NCBI GenBank assembly: GCA_963776505.1
Contig: CAVZNH010000067.1
Span: forward strand, 62,001 to 126,000
Direction of reading: 5' to 3'
Length of the DNA stretch: 64,000 nt
Source: JAMXLO01 sp963776505
Lineage (GTDB): Bacteria; Pseudomonadota; Alphaproteobacteria; Acetobacterales; Acetobacteraceae
Shown here piece after piece: positions 1 to 8,630 of this stretch; within the stretch, counting starts at the first letter, position 1, and each line of letters begins with the position of its first letter. Made by a program: the position numbers and the translations under genes. The notes beneath the pieces were generated by a model. That model was given only the letters and a program-made list of their open reading frames with translations. It was not told where the DNA came from and did no database searches.

Positions 1-2
1 TG

Positions 3-227
3 TCGATCGGGGATAAGGGGTTCGCCCTTGATCCATTCCAGGGCACTACAGTGGTCCGTGGCGAGCTCGGCGATGGCGGCCATCTCAATGGCAAGCTGGT
101 CCGTCAGGGTCCTGATAACCAGGACCTCTCGATCAGCTTCGAGGCGATGGCCGCGGGAAATGATGCGATCAGCGGTACGCTGCAATCGGGCAGATGTCAT
201 TGGATGGTGACTTTGCACCGCGGCTGA
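3..227 (+). CDS. C-terminal end of an unrecognised protein (5' truncated)
   Basis: An open frame enters from the left edge and stops at TGA 225-227, giving about 74 residues. The translation is rich in Gly and Asp, with a segment reading NGKLVRQGPDNQDLSISF, and has the G/C-biased third positions of a coding frame. The overlapping frame that begins at an ATG near position 28 looks worse (Arg/Ser-rich) and is probably a shadow. I recognise no domain. It could be the tail of a methyltransferase-like or sensor protein, but nothing visible supports either. Confidence 0.5.
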   Translation, partial: SIGDKGFALDPFQGTTVVRGELGDGGHLNGKLVRQGPDNQDLSISFEAMAAGNDAISGTLQSGRCHWMVTLHRG

Positions 228-229
228 CG

Positions 230-245
230 ACGCATGGCCATGCGT
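230..245. repeat. Perfect 16-bp palindrome after the first gene
   Basis: acgcatgg followed directly by ccatgcgt is a perfect inverted repeat lying 3 bases after the stop of the partial gene. It has no loop and no T-run, so it is a poor intrinsic terminator. A dyad operator for the downstream response-regulator gene, or chance, are both possible. Confidence 0.4.
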
Positions 246-384
246 TAACGGTGTAATGCCGCACTTTGACGGTGTACTAACCGTTCAGCCACTTCAACCG
301 GACTGACTGTCGAGGCACAGTGATCAGGTGTTGTCCTTCACAGGGGACAACCGAATTGCCGAGCACCTTTTTGTCGGAGTCGCA

Positions 385-864
385 ATGACCTACATGGACA
401 GGAAGTTCGGTTTGCGTGTTGCTGCACGGGATAATGGCAGCGATGCGGGGAAGGCGACCAGAGAGCCGCTCGTGCTGGTGATCGAGGACGATACAAGCAT
501 GTTCAGCGCGTTTAGCAGCGTATGCGATTGCCTGAACGTTGCCGTCGTGCGAATGCCAACCCATGAGGACCTTGCATCGATATTACGTCTGCGCCGTCCC
601 ATGGCAGTGGTTGCCGAGATGGACGCGGCCGGGCAGGACGGTTGCCACGTACTGATGACAGTCGCCGCGCATGATCGCGATTTGCCGGTTCTGCTGATCA
701 CCGGCGATGATCCCGCCCTGATGGGTGCAATCGATGCTGTCGAGGAGATCTGGCAGCTCACTTCGGTCGATAAATGGCCCAGACTGCTTGGTATCGGCGC
801 CCTGGTCGATTTCCTGTTTCGTGCCGGCCGCAAGGGTGATTGCATGCAGTTGATGTCAGTATGA
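385..864 (+). CDS. Degenerate single-domain response regulator (receiver-like)
   Basis: A 159-residue protein with a receiver-like fold pattern: hydrophobic strand plus acidic pair (LVLVIEDD), a second strand ending AVVAEMDAAGQDG, and a third strand LPVLLITGDD. In canonical receivers the strand-3 motif is D-x-x-M-P-G-x-D-G and its first Asp is phosphorylated. Here the aligned residue is Glu, so the protein may be non-phosphorylatable or mimic the active state. There is no output domain. ATG 385 is chosen because a purine-rich CGGAG-like site lies just upstream; a GTG at 328 would add 19 poorly conserved-looking residues. Receiver assignment is from the pattern only. Confidence 0.6.
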   Translation: MTYMDRKFGLRVAARDNGSDAGKATREPLVLVIEDDTSMFSAFSSVCDCLNVAVVRMPTHEDLASILRLRRPMAVVAEMDAAGQDGCHVLMTVAAHDRDLPVLLITGDDPALMGAIDAVEEIWQLTSVDKWPRLLGIGALVDFLFRAGRKGDCMQLMSV

Positions 865-874
865 TCGCGCGTAA

Positions 875-1654
875 TCACTGGTTGGTGGCCGTCAACGGGC
901 AGCCACCGCGAGCACGTTTGCGCGTAGCGACAGCGTAGCCGCCGAAGTTGCGATCGGGAGTGTCATTGGGAATGGCGATCGTTGCCTCGTAGTCGGCCCA
1001 TTCCTGCGCTCCGAAGCCCGCCATATCGGCAGTGGTGTCGATGGCGCCAAGTGTCACATCAGCATAGGCCACACGTGGCAATGGTTGAACCTGGGCCAGC
1101 GGAAAGTCTGCGCGGAGTCGGACTGGCACATGACTTCGGGTAAAGCGCAAATTCGTGAATAGCGGTCCGAACCAGCGATCAGTCTCAACGATCCCCTCGT
1201 ACAAACTGAATCCGCCGGGCGATGGCAGATTGGCTGGGGCACGGATCAACAGACTCCAGTCCGCCGCGGTGCGCGCCATCAGGCCGGTCCAGATCTGCAA
1301 CGTGCCAGGTTCAGGAAGCGCGGTCAGGAATGGTGGCGAACATCCAGCAAGCGAAGCGGGGGCAGCCTTGTCGAAGCGGGCGGAAAGGTCTGGGAATTGT
1401 GCTGCGGGCATCAGCGGCAACCAATCCTCCCAGCCGGTGCATTGCCAGAAGATATCGTGCCCATCCCACATGAACTGCAGATCTGTCGGCGGAAATAGCC
1501 ACCAGCCAAACCCGGCGGCAGTGGTGACCGCGTCGCAATAGCGGTAGGCACGCGTGGGCAGGGTGCCTGCAGCCGAGCGATCGGCGCGCTGTGGCAGGCG
1601 AGCCTCATCGATAACGCGATAGAAATGCGCAATGGGTGTGCCGGAATGTTTCAT
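875..1654 (-). CDS. DUF6065-like protein
   Basis: A 259-aa cytosolic protein without signal peptide or membrane segment. The N-terminal part contains LPQRADRSAAGTLPTRAYR followed by aromatic-rich stretches (FGWWLFPP, MWDGHDIFW), and the middle has GFSLYEGIVETDRW, which fits the uncharacterised DUF6065 family as I remember it. Start ATG 1654 has a GGGAGGTGA site upstream. A 33-aa ORF with its own promoter lies 104 bases upstream on the same strand and may be co-transcribed. The function is unknown. The many Trp and His residues could suit an enzyme, but no catalytic motif is recognisable. Confidence 0.65.
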   Translation of the reverse strand: MKHSGTPIAHFYRVIDEARLPQRADRSAAGTLPTRAYRYCDAVTTAAGFGWWLFPPTDLQFMWDGHDIFWQCTGWEDWLPLMPAAQFPDLSARFDKAAPASLAGCSPPFLTALPEPGTLQIWTGLMARTAADWSLLIRAPANLPSPGGFSLYEGIVETDRWFGPLFTNLRFTRSHVPVRLRADFPLAQVQPLPRVAYADVTLGAIDTTADMAGFGAQEWADYEATIAIPNDTPDRNFGGYAVATRKRARGGCPLTATNQ

Positions 1655-1705
1655 GGCGACGACTCACCTCCCATTCTGTTGGTGGCCAAATGCGCAATAC
1701 AGACG

Positions 1706-1740
1706 TGCCCCGCGGCCGCGAATCCGACGGCCACGGGGCA
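1706..1740 (-). other. Strong hairpin between the small ORF and the DUF6065 gene
   Basis: Two 13-base arms (tgccccgcggccg and cggccacggggca) are complementary with one mismatch around a 9-base loop. No T-run follows on either strand, so it is not a classical intrinsic terminator. Its place between two co-directional genes suggests an RNA processing or stability element, or an attenuator that would let the short gene be expressed more than the DUF6065 gene. Confidence 0.5.
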
Positions 1741-1758
1741 ATCAGTGTCGACGTGAGA

Positions 1759-1860
1759 TCAGCGAATCGGCTTGGCTGACGGGAGCCGGAAGCCGGCGCC
1801 GAAGCGAATGCGGCCGGTGTCGGTGGTCGCGGGCAAAGCGATCGAAGAGGACGACTTCAT
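1759..1860 (-). CDS. 33-aa Ser/Thr-rich small protein upstream of DUF6065
   Basis: ATG 1860 to TGA 1759 encodes 33 residues: a Ser-rich start (MKSSSSIALPATTD) and a C-terminal half with TGRIRFGAGFRLP, ending basic. An AAGGA site lies about 10 bases before the ATG. A near-consensus sigma70 promoter lies 150 bases upstream and a hairpin separates it from the DUF6065 gene. It is a candidate small structural protein or precursor peptide partnered with DUF6065; that role is inference. A chance ORF of this length is possible, but promoter, ribosome site and placement argue for a gene. Confidence 0.45.
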   Translation of the reverse strand: MKSSSSIALPATTDTGRIRFGAGFRLPSAKPIR

Positions 1861-2011
1861 GGCGGAGAAATCCTTGTCTGGGTGGCGTCATCCCGGGCGC
1901 AAGGCGGTATCCCGTACGCAGACGCTCCCGATCGCACCTTGGAGTCGGGGCGTCGGGTGGCCTGATATGATCGGGAAACTAAACGGACATGGTAAGCCCG
2001 TTGACGTGCGT

Positions 2012-2040
2012 CGGATAACTTGTCGGACGCCGGCTGTCAA
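2012..2040 (-). promoter_or_regulatory. Sigma70-like promoter for the small ORF-DUF6065 unit
   Basis: On the minus strand a perfect TTGACA (2040-2035) is followed after 17 bases by TATCCG (2017-2012). It sits just after the stop of the YeiH-like gene and points to the small ORF, predicting a leader of about 140-150 nt. The -10 box is weak in its second half. Confidence 0.5.
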
Positions 2041-2058
2041 GGAATTTTTTCATAGATA

Positions 2059-3114
2059 CTACAGCGTATTCGTCCACGTCTGGATGGCAAGGCTGGCCAG
2101 GGCGACTGCGATCCAGGTGACCAGGCCAAGGAGCACGGGACGCGCACCCGCGCCGGTAAAGGCCCGCCAGTGGCCCTGTAGCCCGACGGCTGCAAGCGCA
2201 ACGACCAGGACCCAGCGTCCTATCAGCTGCACGCTTGGTCCGAACTGCCCCATCAAACCCAGTGTGTTCAGTAGCGACGCCAGCACGAAAAGGATGATGA
2301 AGACCGGCACCGCCTGATAGACACGTTGCGCCAGCGAGCCGCTCTCCCCCTCAGGCCGCGGCTCGAACCACGGCATCGCCAGTCCAAAGCCTATCACCAG
2401 CGGGATGATCAGCGTGGTGCGCGTAAGCTTGACGATCGTCGCAATCGTCCCCGCATCGTGACTGTAGGCGAAACCGGCTGCGACGACCGCTGACGTGTCG
2501 TTCACCGCTGTGCCTGCCCACAAGCCGAAGCCAGAATTGCTGAGGCCCATCAAATGGCCGATTGTCGGAAAGGCGAAGACTGCGAGCATGTTGAAAAAGA
2601 AGATGACCGAGATCGCATAGGCGATCTCTTCCGCCTTGGCGCGCACCACCGGTGCCAATGCCGCGATCGCCGACGCGCCACATATCGTTGTGCCGATACC
2701 TATCAGGCACCGCATACGCCAATGGACGCTCATCGTCCGACCGATCAGCAAGGCACAAACCAGCCCTACACCGATCGTCAGCAGGAGTACGGGGAGCGAT
2801 TCGGCGCCGGTGCGCAGGATGACGCCCAAATCCAGGCTGGCGCCGAGTAAAATGATACCGCCCTTCAGACACAGTTTACTGACATCACCGACGCGCAAAA
2901 TGCCAATGTGAAGGGGCCCGCGCAGCGTATTGGTAACGACGACGCCGATGGCAATCGCAATCACCGGCGCACCAATGATCGGCGCGAAGTCTGCGGCCGC
3001 AACAGCGGCGGCCGCGATCGCGACGCACAGCGAAAATCCGGCTGCCAACCGGACCCAGGGTGCTGATGCGATACGCGGCGCCGACGCAACTGCCAGATCC
3101 TGCTGTATCGCCAT
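2059..3114 (-). CDS. YeiH-family (UPF0324) putative anion exporter
   Basis: A 351-aa polytopic inner-membrane protein with about ten hydrophobic segments. Family-typical pieces are LRGPLHIGILRVGDVSKL, GIILLGASLDLG, TTICGASAIAALAPV, the conserved GTAVNDTSAVVAAGF turn and the C-terminal QVYQAVPxF-like stretch. YeiH proteins are annotated as putative sulfate exporters, but substrates are not settled. ATG 3114 is chosen over the upstream ATG 3144 because GGGAGG lies 8 bases before it and the shorter form starts MAIQQ. The gene stands alone; a promoter for the next unit begins directly after its stop. Confidence 0.85.
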   Translation of the reverse strand: MAIQQDLAVASAPRIASAPWVRLAAGFSLCVAIAAAAVAAADFAPIIGAPVIAIAIGVVVTNTLRGPLHIGILRVGDVSKLCLKGGIILLGASLDLGVILRTGAESLPVLLLTIGVGLVCALLIGRTMSVHWRMRCLIGIGTTICGASAIAALAPVVRAKAEEIAYAISVIFFFNMLAVFAFPTIGHLMGLSNSGFGLWAGTAVNDTSAVVAAGFAYSHDAGTIATIVKLTRTTLIIPLVIGFGLAMPWFEPRPEGESGSLAQRVYQAVPVFIILFVLASLLNTLGLMGQFGPSVQLIGRWVLVVALAAVGLQGHWRAFTGAGARPVLLGLVTWIAVALASLAIQTWTNTL

Positions 3115-3317
3115 GTGCTGACCTCCCGCTGCCTGCCGCCTCAAGTGCGGAGCCTAACCGAAGTTGCCCTGATTTCAGAACCCCCAGTCAGGTTTGCGGG
3201 TCCTTGCATGACGGCGCCCCTTTGGCTAGCATTCCTGACGGTGTATTCGACCTGGAGTTGTTGTTGGGATAATATTTCCCGAAGAGAGAGGCGCTAGTAT
3301 CACTATTCTGCACGCGG

Positions 3318-5274
3318 ATGAGTTCGAGCGCTGTTGAGCCTGCGGTTCCTGCCGGGCCGCTGTTGCGGCTGTCGCTGTTCGGTCAGATGCGCGCTGTCGG
3401 GGCATCGGGCCACAATGTTCTGCCACGATCGCGAAAGACACGGGCGGTGCTGGCTATCCTCGCATTGGCGTCGCCAAGGCCGGTATTGCGGACCAAGCTG
3501 ACCGGGCTCCTTTGGAGCCAGCGCGCCAAGGAGCAGGCCAGAGGATCCCTGCGGCAGTCGGTCCATGAATTGCAGCGCGCGTTGGGACAGAGCACCGGCA
3601 CCTTGTTGCATGCGGACCGCAACCATCTGATATTATTCGAGAACGGACTGTGGGTCGATGTGCGTGCGGCGGCAGGAGCAACTGCCGCGGACCCGCGGGG
3701 CCTGGAGGTGTTTCGGCCCACCCTGCTCGATGACCTTGAGGGGCTTGATCCCGCATTTGACATCTGGCTCGCGGAACAGCGTCAACGAGTGACGCAACAG
3801 GCGCTTTCAGTGGCGGAGGCGGTGCTTCGTTCCGCGCAGGAGACTGAGCCGCGAATCATCGCGGCTGAACGGTTGCTGACGATCGACCCTATGAACGAAC
3901 CTGCATGGCAAGCCCTGATCCGTGCGCAGCTGGAACAAGGAGATCGTGCTGCTGCGCAGTTAGCTTTCGAGCGATACTCTGGCGCCTTGTTGCATGTCGG
4001 CCTTGCCCCTTCACCCGAAATCGCAGCGCTGATACGCGGCATGCCGCGCACACAGATCTCGTCTCCAGCTATTACGAAACGGAATGGTGCCAATGAGGGA
4101 ATTCGCCTGTGCGTGCTTCCGCCGCGTTCATTGGATGGTTCACAGCAGCATGTGTTGCTGCCAGGTTTAGCCGAGGAGATTGCAGCTGCGGTATCACGCT
4201 TCCGCTGGGTTTTCTGCGTCGCGGCCGCGCCACACCAATCGCGGACCGAGACGCCCTTGTATGGTCCTGATACAGACTATCTTCTCGACAGCACGCTGCA
4301 ACGTTTCGGGAAGCGTACCCGCATCATCTTGCGCCTCCTCGACCTGCATACCGGCGGTAAGGTGGTCTGGGCGCTTCACTGCGACCGGGAAGTGGACGAC
4401 GTCCTGGCAGTCCAGAGCGAAATTGCTGGCAAGACAGCAGCCCAGATCGACCCCGAACTGCTCCTGCACGAAGGCAAACGCCGAATGTTGCGGGAACCAG
4501 AAGAGGCAACGGCATTCGACCTCACGTTGCGCGCCATTCCTGCGATATACCGACTTGAAGCTTCCGGATTCCTTGCCGCAGGGGAACTGCTCTCCGCCGC
4601 GGTGGCGATGGAGCCGGGCAATGTGACAGCGCTTGCGTGGTGTGTCTATTGGCACTTGCTCTTGGTCGGGCAGGCCTGGGCGCGAGATCCGGTCGAAGCG
4701 ATGATGCGTGCGAGTGAACTGGCAGAGCGGGCTGTCACACTTGACCCCGGTGACGCCCGCACTTTGACGCTGGTGGGTCACCTCCGTGGCTTCCTTCACC
4801 GGCGCGCCGAGGAGGCATGCGCTCTGCACGAACGTGCGATTTCGTTGAACCCGAACCTGTCCCTGGCATGGTGCTTCTCGGGGCTCGCAAACTGTTATCT
4901 CGGCCGCCACGCAACGGCGATCGAACAAATCGAACGCGCTCGGCAGCTTTCGCCGCACGACCCCCACGCGTTCTTTTTCGACATGGCGCTGTTGATGCCA
5001 CATCTTCTACTAGGACGTTTTGAAGAAGCATTGGCGCTTGGGACGTCAATCGATTGAACTCAATCCAGGATTTACCTCCACGTATAAGGGTTATCTGGCA
5101 ACGCTGGGTCACCTTGGTCGTGATCAGGAGGCGGCGCGTATCTTGGCACGCCTGCTCACACTTGAGCCACGGTTTTGCGTCAGGAGCGCACTCGAACGGT
5201 CTCCGATTAAACAACGGGCAGATCTGGATCTCTATGCGGAAGGATTGCGGCGCGGAGGTCTGCCGGAAAGCTGA
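3318..5274 (+). CDS. SARP/BTAD-type transcriptional regulator with TPRs (one +1 frameshift)
   Basis: About 650 residues when read across a frameshift near 5041. Domains in order: an OmpR-type winged helix (about 15-90, with SRKTRAVLAILALA and ARGSLRQSVHELQRAL), a bacterial transcriptional activation domain (about 95-245), a TolB/adenylate-cyclase-associated-like region (about 265-375), then TPRs (about 400 to the end). The first frame stops at 5057, but the next frame continues the TPR superhelix without gap (RQSIELNPGFTSTYKGY) to TGA 5274. Removing one G from the ggg at 5040-5042 restores a single protein. Such proteins are soluble activators; the target is unknown and the neighbouring ABC ATPase is only a guess. 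Confidence 0.75.
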
Positions 5275-5404
5275 GCCTCGGCTCGGCCGATATTGAAAAA
5301 CTTCCTCGCCCATCGGAAAGTGTGCTGATCGATCGGCACGCGATCGCGGCCTGGCAGTGCCAAGCCGCAGATTGTGTATCGGCGCCTGGAATGAGGACTT
5401 CGCG

Positions 5405-6193
5405 ATGGGTCAGACCGCATTGCCAGATCACGCCATTACGCATTTGGCAAAGGCTCCGCCGATCATCGTCATGAACAACGTGAACAAGTGGTTTGGTTCG
5501 CTGCACGTGCTGCGCGACGTATCCTTGTCGGTGGCCGAGGGGGAGCGCGTCGTGGTGTGCGGACCGTCCGGCTCGGGCAAGTCCACGATGATCCGGTGCA
5601 TCAACCGCCTGGAATCGCATCAGGAAGGCACGATCGTCGTCGATGGCATCGAGCTGACCGATGATCTGCGCGCGCTCGATACGATCCGGCGCGAGGTCGG
5701 CATGGTATTCCAGTCCTTCAACCTGTTCCCGCATCTCACCATCCTGGAGAACTGCACGCTGGCACCGATCTGGGTACGCAAGATGCCAAAGGCCGACGCC
5801 GAGGAACTCGCGATGAGCTTCCTCACCCGCGTCAGGATTCCCGAGCAGGCCAGGAAATATCCCGGACAGTTATCGGGAGGGCAGCAGCAGCGCGTTGCTA
5901 TTGCGCGCGCCCTGTGCATGCGCCCCAAGATGATGTTGTTCGATGAGCCTACCTCGGCGCTCGATCCTGAGATGATCAAGGAGGTGCTCGATGTGATGAT
6001 CGAGCTGGCCGAATCCGGCATGACCATGGTCTGCGTCACGCACGAGATGGGATTTGCGCGCCAGGTCGCCGACCGTGTCATGTTCATGGACCGCGGCGAG
6101 ATTGTCGAAAGCGGCTCGCCAAAGCGCATGTTCGAAAGCCCGCAGACCGATCGACTGAAGCTGTTCCTCAGCCAGATACTGCGCGGTCACTGA
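5405..6193 (+). CDS. Polar amino-acid ABC transporter ATP-binding protein (GlnQ/AapP type)
   Basis: A 262-aa ATPase with Walker A GPSGSGKST, Q-loop VFQSFNLFPH, signature LSGGQQQR, Walker B MMLFDEPTSALD and switch His in VCVTHEMGFA, the classical polar amino-acid (GlnQ/AapP/BztD) pattern. ATG 5405 follows a TGAGGAC site and removes a poor 16-residue extension. No permease or periplasmic binding protein gene adjoins it, which is unusual because these ATPases are normally at the end of a four-gene operon. It may serve permeases encoded elsewhere. The convergent gene downstream ends only 23 bases away. Confidence 0.9.
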   Translation: MGQTALPDHAITHLAKAPPIIVMNNVNKWFGSLHVLRDVSLSVAEGERVVVCGPSGSGKSTMIRCINRLESHQEGTIVVDGIELTDDLRALDTIRREVGMVFQSFNLFPHLTILENCTLAPIWVRKMPKADAEELAMSFLTRVRIPEQARKYPGQLSGGQQQRVAIARALCMRPKMMLFDEPTSALDPEMIKEVLDVMIELAESGMTMVCVTHEMGFARQVADRVMFMDRGEIVESGSPKRMFESPQTDRLKLFLSQILRGH

Positions 6194-6216
6194 CATAGCG
6201 CGGCGGCTGGAGGCGG

Positions 6217-6988
6217 CTACTGCCGGCTCTCGCCGATCGGTGGCACTTGTCCGGTCATCCCGGCAAGAACTTCGGCGACGTGGCGCACCTTCGTGCGGTG
6301 GCCCTCGCGCTGCAGGCGGCCCGCCATGTTCAGCAGGCAGCCAAGATCGCCGGCAAGCACCGTCTCAGCACCGGTGGCGACGATGTCGCGCACCTTGTCG
6401 GACACCATCCGCGATGGAGATGTCGGGATATTTCACGCAGAACGTGCCGCCGAAGCCGCAGCAGACCTCCGCATCCGCCATCTCGGTGACGGTGGCTCCG
6501 ATCGCCTGCAGCAGGCGGCGCGGCTGCTCCTTGATGCCGAGTTCGCGCAGGCCTGAACAACCGTCGTGATAGGTCACAGGGCCGCCGATATGCCGGGTCT
6601 GCAGACGTTCGACGCCCATGACATCTGTCAGGAAACTCACCAGTTCGAATGTTCGCTCTGCGAGTGCATCGGCGCGCGCTCGCAGATTGGGATCATCATC
6701 GAACAGGTGCGGCAGGTGATGCTTCAACATGCCGCCACAGGAACCCGACGGCACCACCACGTAGTCATAGCCACCGAATGCATCGAGGATGGCTTCGCCA
6801 AGGTCGCGCGCCGTGGCCCGATCACCGGAATTATAGGCGGGCTGACCACAGCAGGTCTGCGCACGCGGCACTTCGACCTGGCAGCCGGCCTGCTCCAGCA
6901 ACCGTATCGCCGCGAAGCCGACCGTCGGGCGATAGAGATCCACCAGGCAGGTGACAAACAGCGCGACGCGCGGGTTCTCGGAAGGCAT
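6217..6988 (-). CDS. lutA: LutA/GlpC-like (Fe-S)-binding oxidoreductase subunit (one +1 frameshift)
   Basis: About 256 residues with both cysteine-rich CCG motifs: TCCGQPAYNSG and GSCGGML in the first half, YHDGCSGLRELGI and EVCCGFGGTFCVKY in the second. This matches LutA/YkgE, the cysteine-rich subunit of the L-lactate oxidase complex LutABC, also related to the glycolate oxidase Fe-S subunit. The frame breaks near 6410 and resumes with MVSDKVRDIVATGAETVLAG, typical of the LutA C-terminus; one extra G explains it. ATG 6988 starts one base after the stop of the methyltransferase gene. LutB and LutC are absent, so the partner is unknown. Confidence 0.8.
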
Positions 6989-6989
6989 A

Positions 6990-7829
6990 TCAGACGTCTG
7001 CCAGGTCGAATTGCACGTGGTTCGCCTCGATGAGGCGGCGTCGGCCGATCGCCACGTAGCTCGGATCAATGTCGATGCCGATGCCGCTTGCCGCCTTCCA
7101 ATTCGGCAGCGACCAACGTAGTCCCGGTTCCCATGAACGGGTCCAGCACGACGGCATTGCTACGGCCGTGCAGACGAATGCACCAGCGCGGCAGCGCCAC
7201 GGGAAATGTGCCCGGATGATGGAACTTTGCGGCTTTGCTCTGCACCGTGTCGTACGGGATGAACCAGGTATTGCCGCGGCATCGCAGGTCCTTGGCGTGG
7301 TCGCGCCGCGCTATGTTCGATTTATCCTTGAACGGCACGCCGATCGCCAGTCGGTCGAGCTTCACGTCGCCCGACAATGTCAGGTGGAAGATGTGCTCGT
7401 GGTTGTGGTGCAGGAAACGTTGCCCACCCACCGGCTTGAAGTGCCCGACCGAATCGCTCTTGGTGGCGATCGACTTGATCCAGGTGATGTGGTTCTGCAG
7501 CACGAACAGCGGCCGCAGTCGGACGATCAGTTCAAACGGCAGCCAAGGAGCACTCGACGAGCCGGAGATGTTGAGGAAGAACGAAGCGTCCGCCTTCATG
7601 ACACGACGGATTTCGCTCGCAACCCGTATCAGCCAGTCGAGGTACTCGTCCTCATTCCTTCTATCGTCAATAGTCACGGTAAGATAGTCCAAGGTTATAC
7701 GGCGGCGACGTCACAACAACGTCGACGGTTCCAGCCTCCAAGTCTGGCAGAACAGTCAGGCAATCACCGCATATGAGGCGGTGGCTGCCTTGCGCACCGA
7801 ACGGATCGGCCTGCGGCGACCTGCTCCAT
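6990..7829 (-). CDS. Orphan DNA methyltransferase, beta-type N4/N6 (three +1 frameshifts)
   Basis: Pieces in three frames assemble into one beta-group amino-methyltransferase of about 278 aa. First comes LICGDCLTVLPDLEAG with the catalytic motif TSPPYNLG, then the long central block (FLNISGSSSAPWLPFELI, NHITWIKSIA), then the AdoMet motif DPFMGTGTTL, then GIGIDIDPSYVAIGRRRL to TGA 6990. Breaks near 7811, 7669 and 7086 each need one base removed. Motif IV before motif I defines the beta group. SPPY is common in cytosine-N4 enzymes but adenine-N6 is possible. No restriction gene is nearby, so a regulatory or solitary methylase is likely. The start at ATG 7829 is tentative. Confidence 0.75.
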
Positions 7830-7852
7830 GGATTAGCGCGAGCACCCTTGCA

Positions 7853-8522
7853 TCAGGCGCTGCGTGCAGACACCAACCGCCACACCGGATCGCGTGTCGA
7901 GAGGTTCCGCTCGAAAGTCCAGAGGTCGGTGATCTCGGTCACCGCGTCCGTGCCGGTGACAGGATGGCCATCCTTGTCCCGTGTGATGCTGGTCTGGTCG
8001 GAGACGAAACGCACCGTGATTGAGGCGACCTGCCCACGCAATTCCGCATTCTCGATCGTTGCGCTGTGGATGGCGTGAATGGTGCTCACCTGGGTCTGCC
8101 CACCGGCCTCCCGCATCGCGATCGCCTGCTCGAAGGCACGCCACGTGTCCTCGGACAGCAGACCCTGGAGCGTGGTCCTGATCCCCTGCGGCGAACGCGG
8201 TCACGATGATGCGGAACGCCTTTTCCGCTCCGTCGAGGAATGCCGCAGGGTCGAAGCCGCGGTCCACCGATTGCATGCGTCCGAGAGTTTGCCCGATTGC
8301 GCTGGTCGGCTCCGGCAGAGTTCGGGGGGTGGTCGCCGTCGCGGGCTCAGCCTGTCCCTCGATCACCGGGCCGGCGGCATTCTGGCCTGCCAGAGGCTGT
8401 TGGGGCGGTACCGGGCGCTCGAATCCAGTCCGGCGGCCCAGGATGCTCCGCAGCCGCAGCACCAGAAATGCCGCTATCATCCCGAACAGGATAAGGTCGA
8501 TCGGAAAACTGCTGGCGCCCAT
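7853..8522 (-). CDS. Tim44-like domain protein (one +1 frameshift)
   Basis: About 222 residues: an N-terminal membrane anchor (FPIDLILFGMIAAFLVLRL), a low-complexity linker, then FDPAAFLDGAEKAFRIIVTAF, and after a frameshift near 8175 the Tim44-like core LQGLLSEDTWRAFEQAIAM and VASITVRFVSDQTSIT, ending DPVWRLVSARSA. One extra C in a CC pair explains the break. ATG 8522 is preceded by GGAGG at good spacing. Bacterial Tim44/TimA-like proteins are inner-membrane adaptor candidates of unknown role; placement beside secB is common in alphaproteobacteria and fits an envelope or export function. Confidence 0.8.
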
Positions 8523-8630
8523 CGGTGCCCTCCTCTCGGTCACAGATAAGCGCGCATCGCTCGGGACACAAACAATTCCAGTGCGGCGGCCGGGTTGCCC
8601 GCCTTGGAGCCGGCCTGTATTGCCGCGCCT

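Noticed and set aside
1772..2317. 181-aa plus-strand frame across the small-ORF promoter and the yeiH 3' end
   Set aside because: Antisense to the YeiH-like gene, with no domain and poor codon composition.
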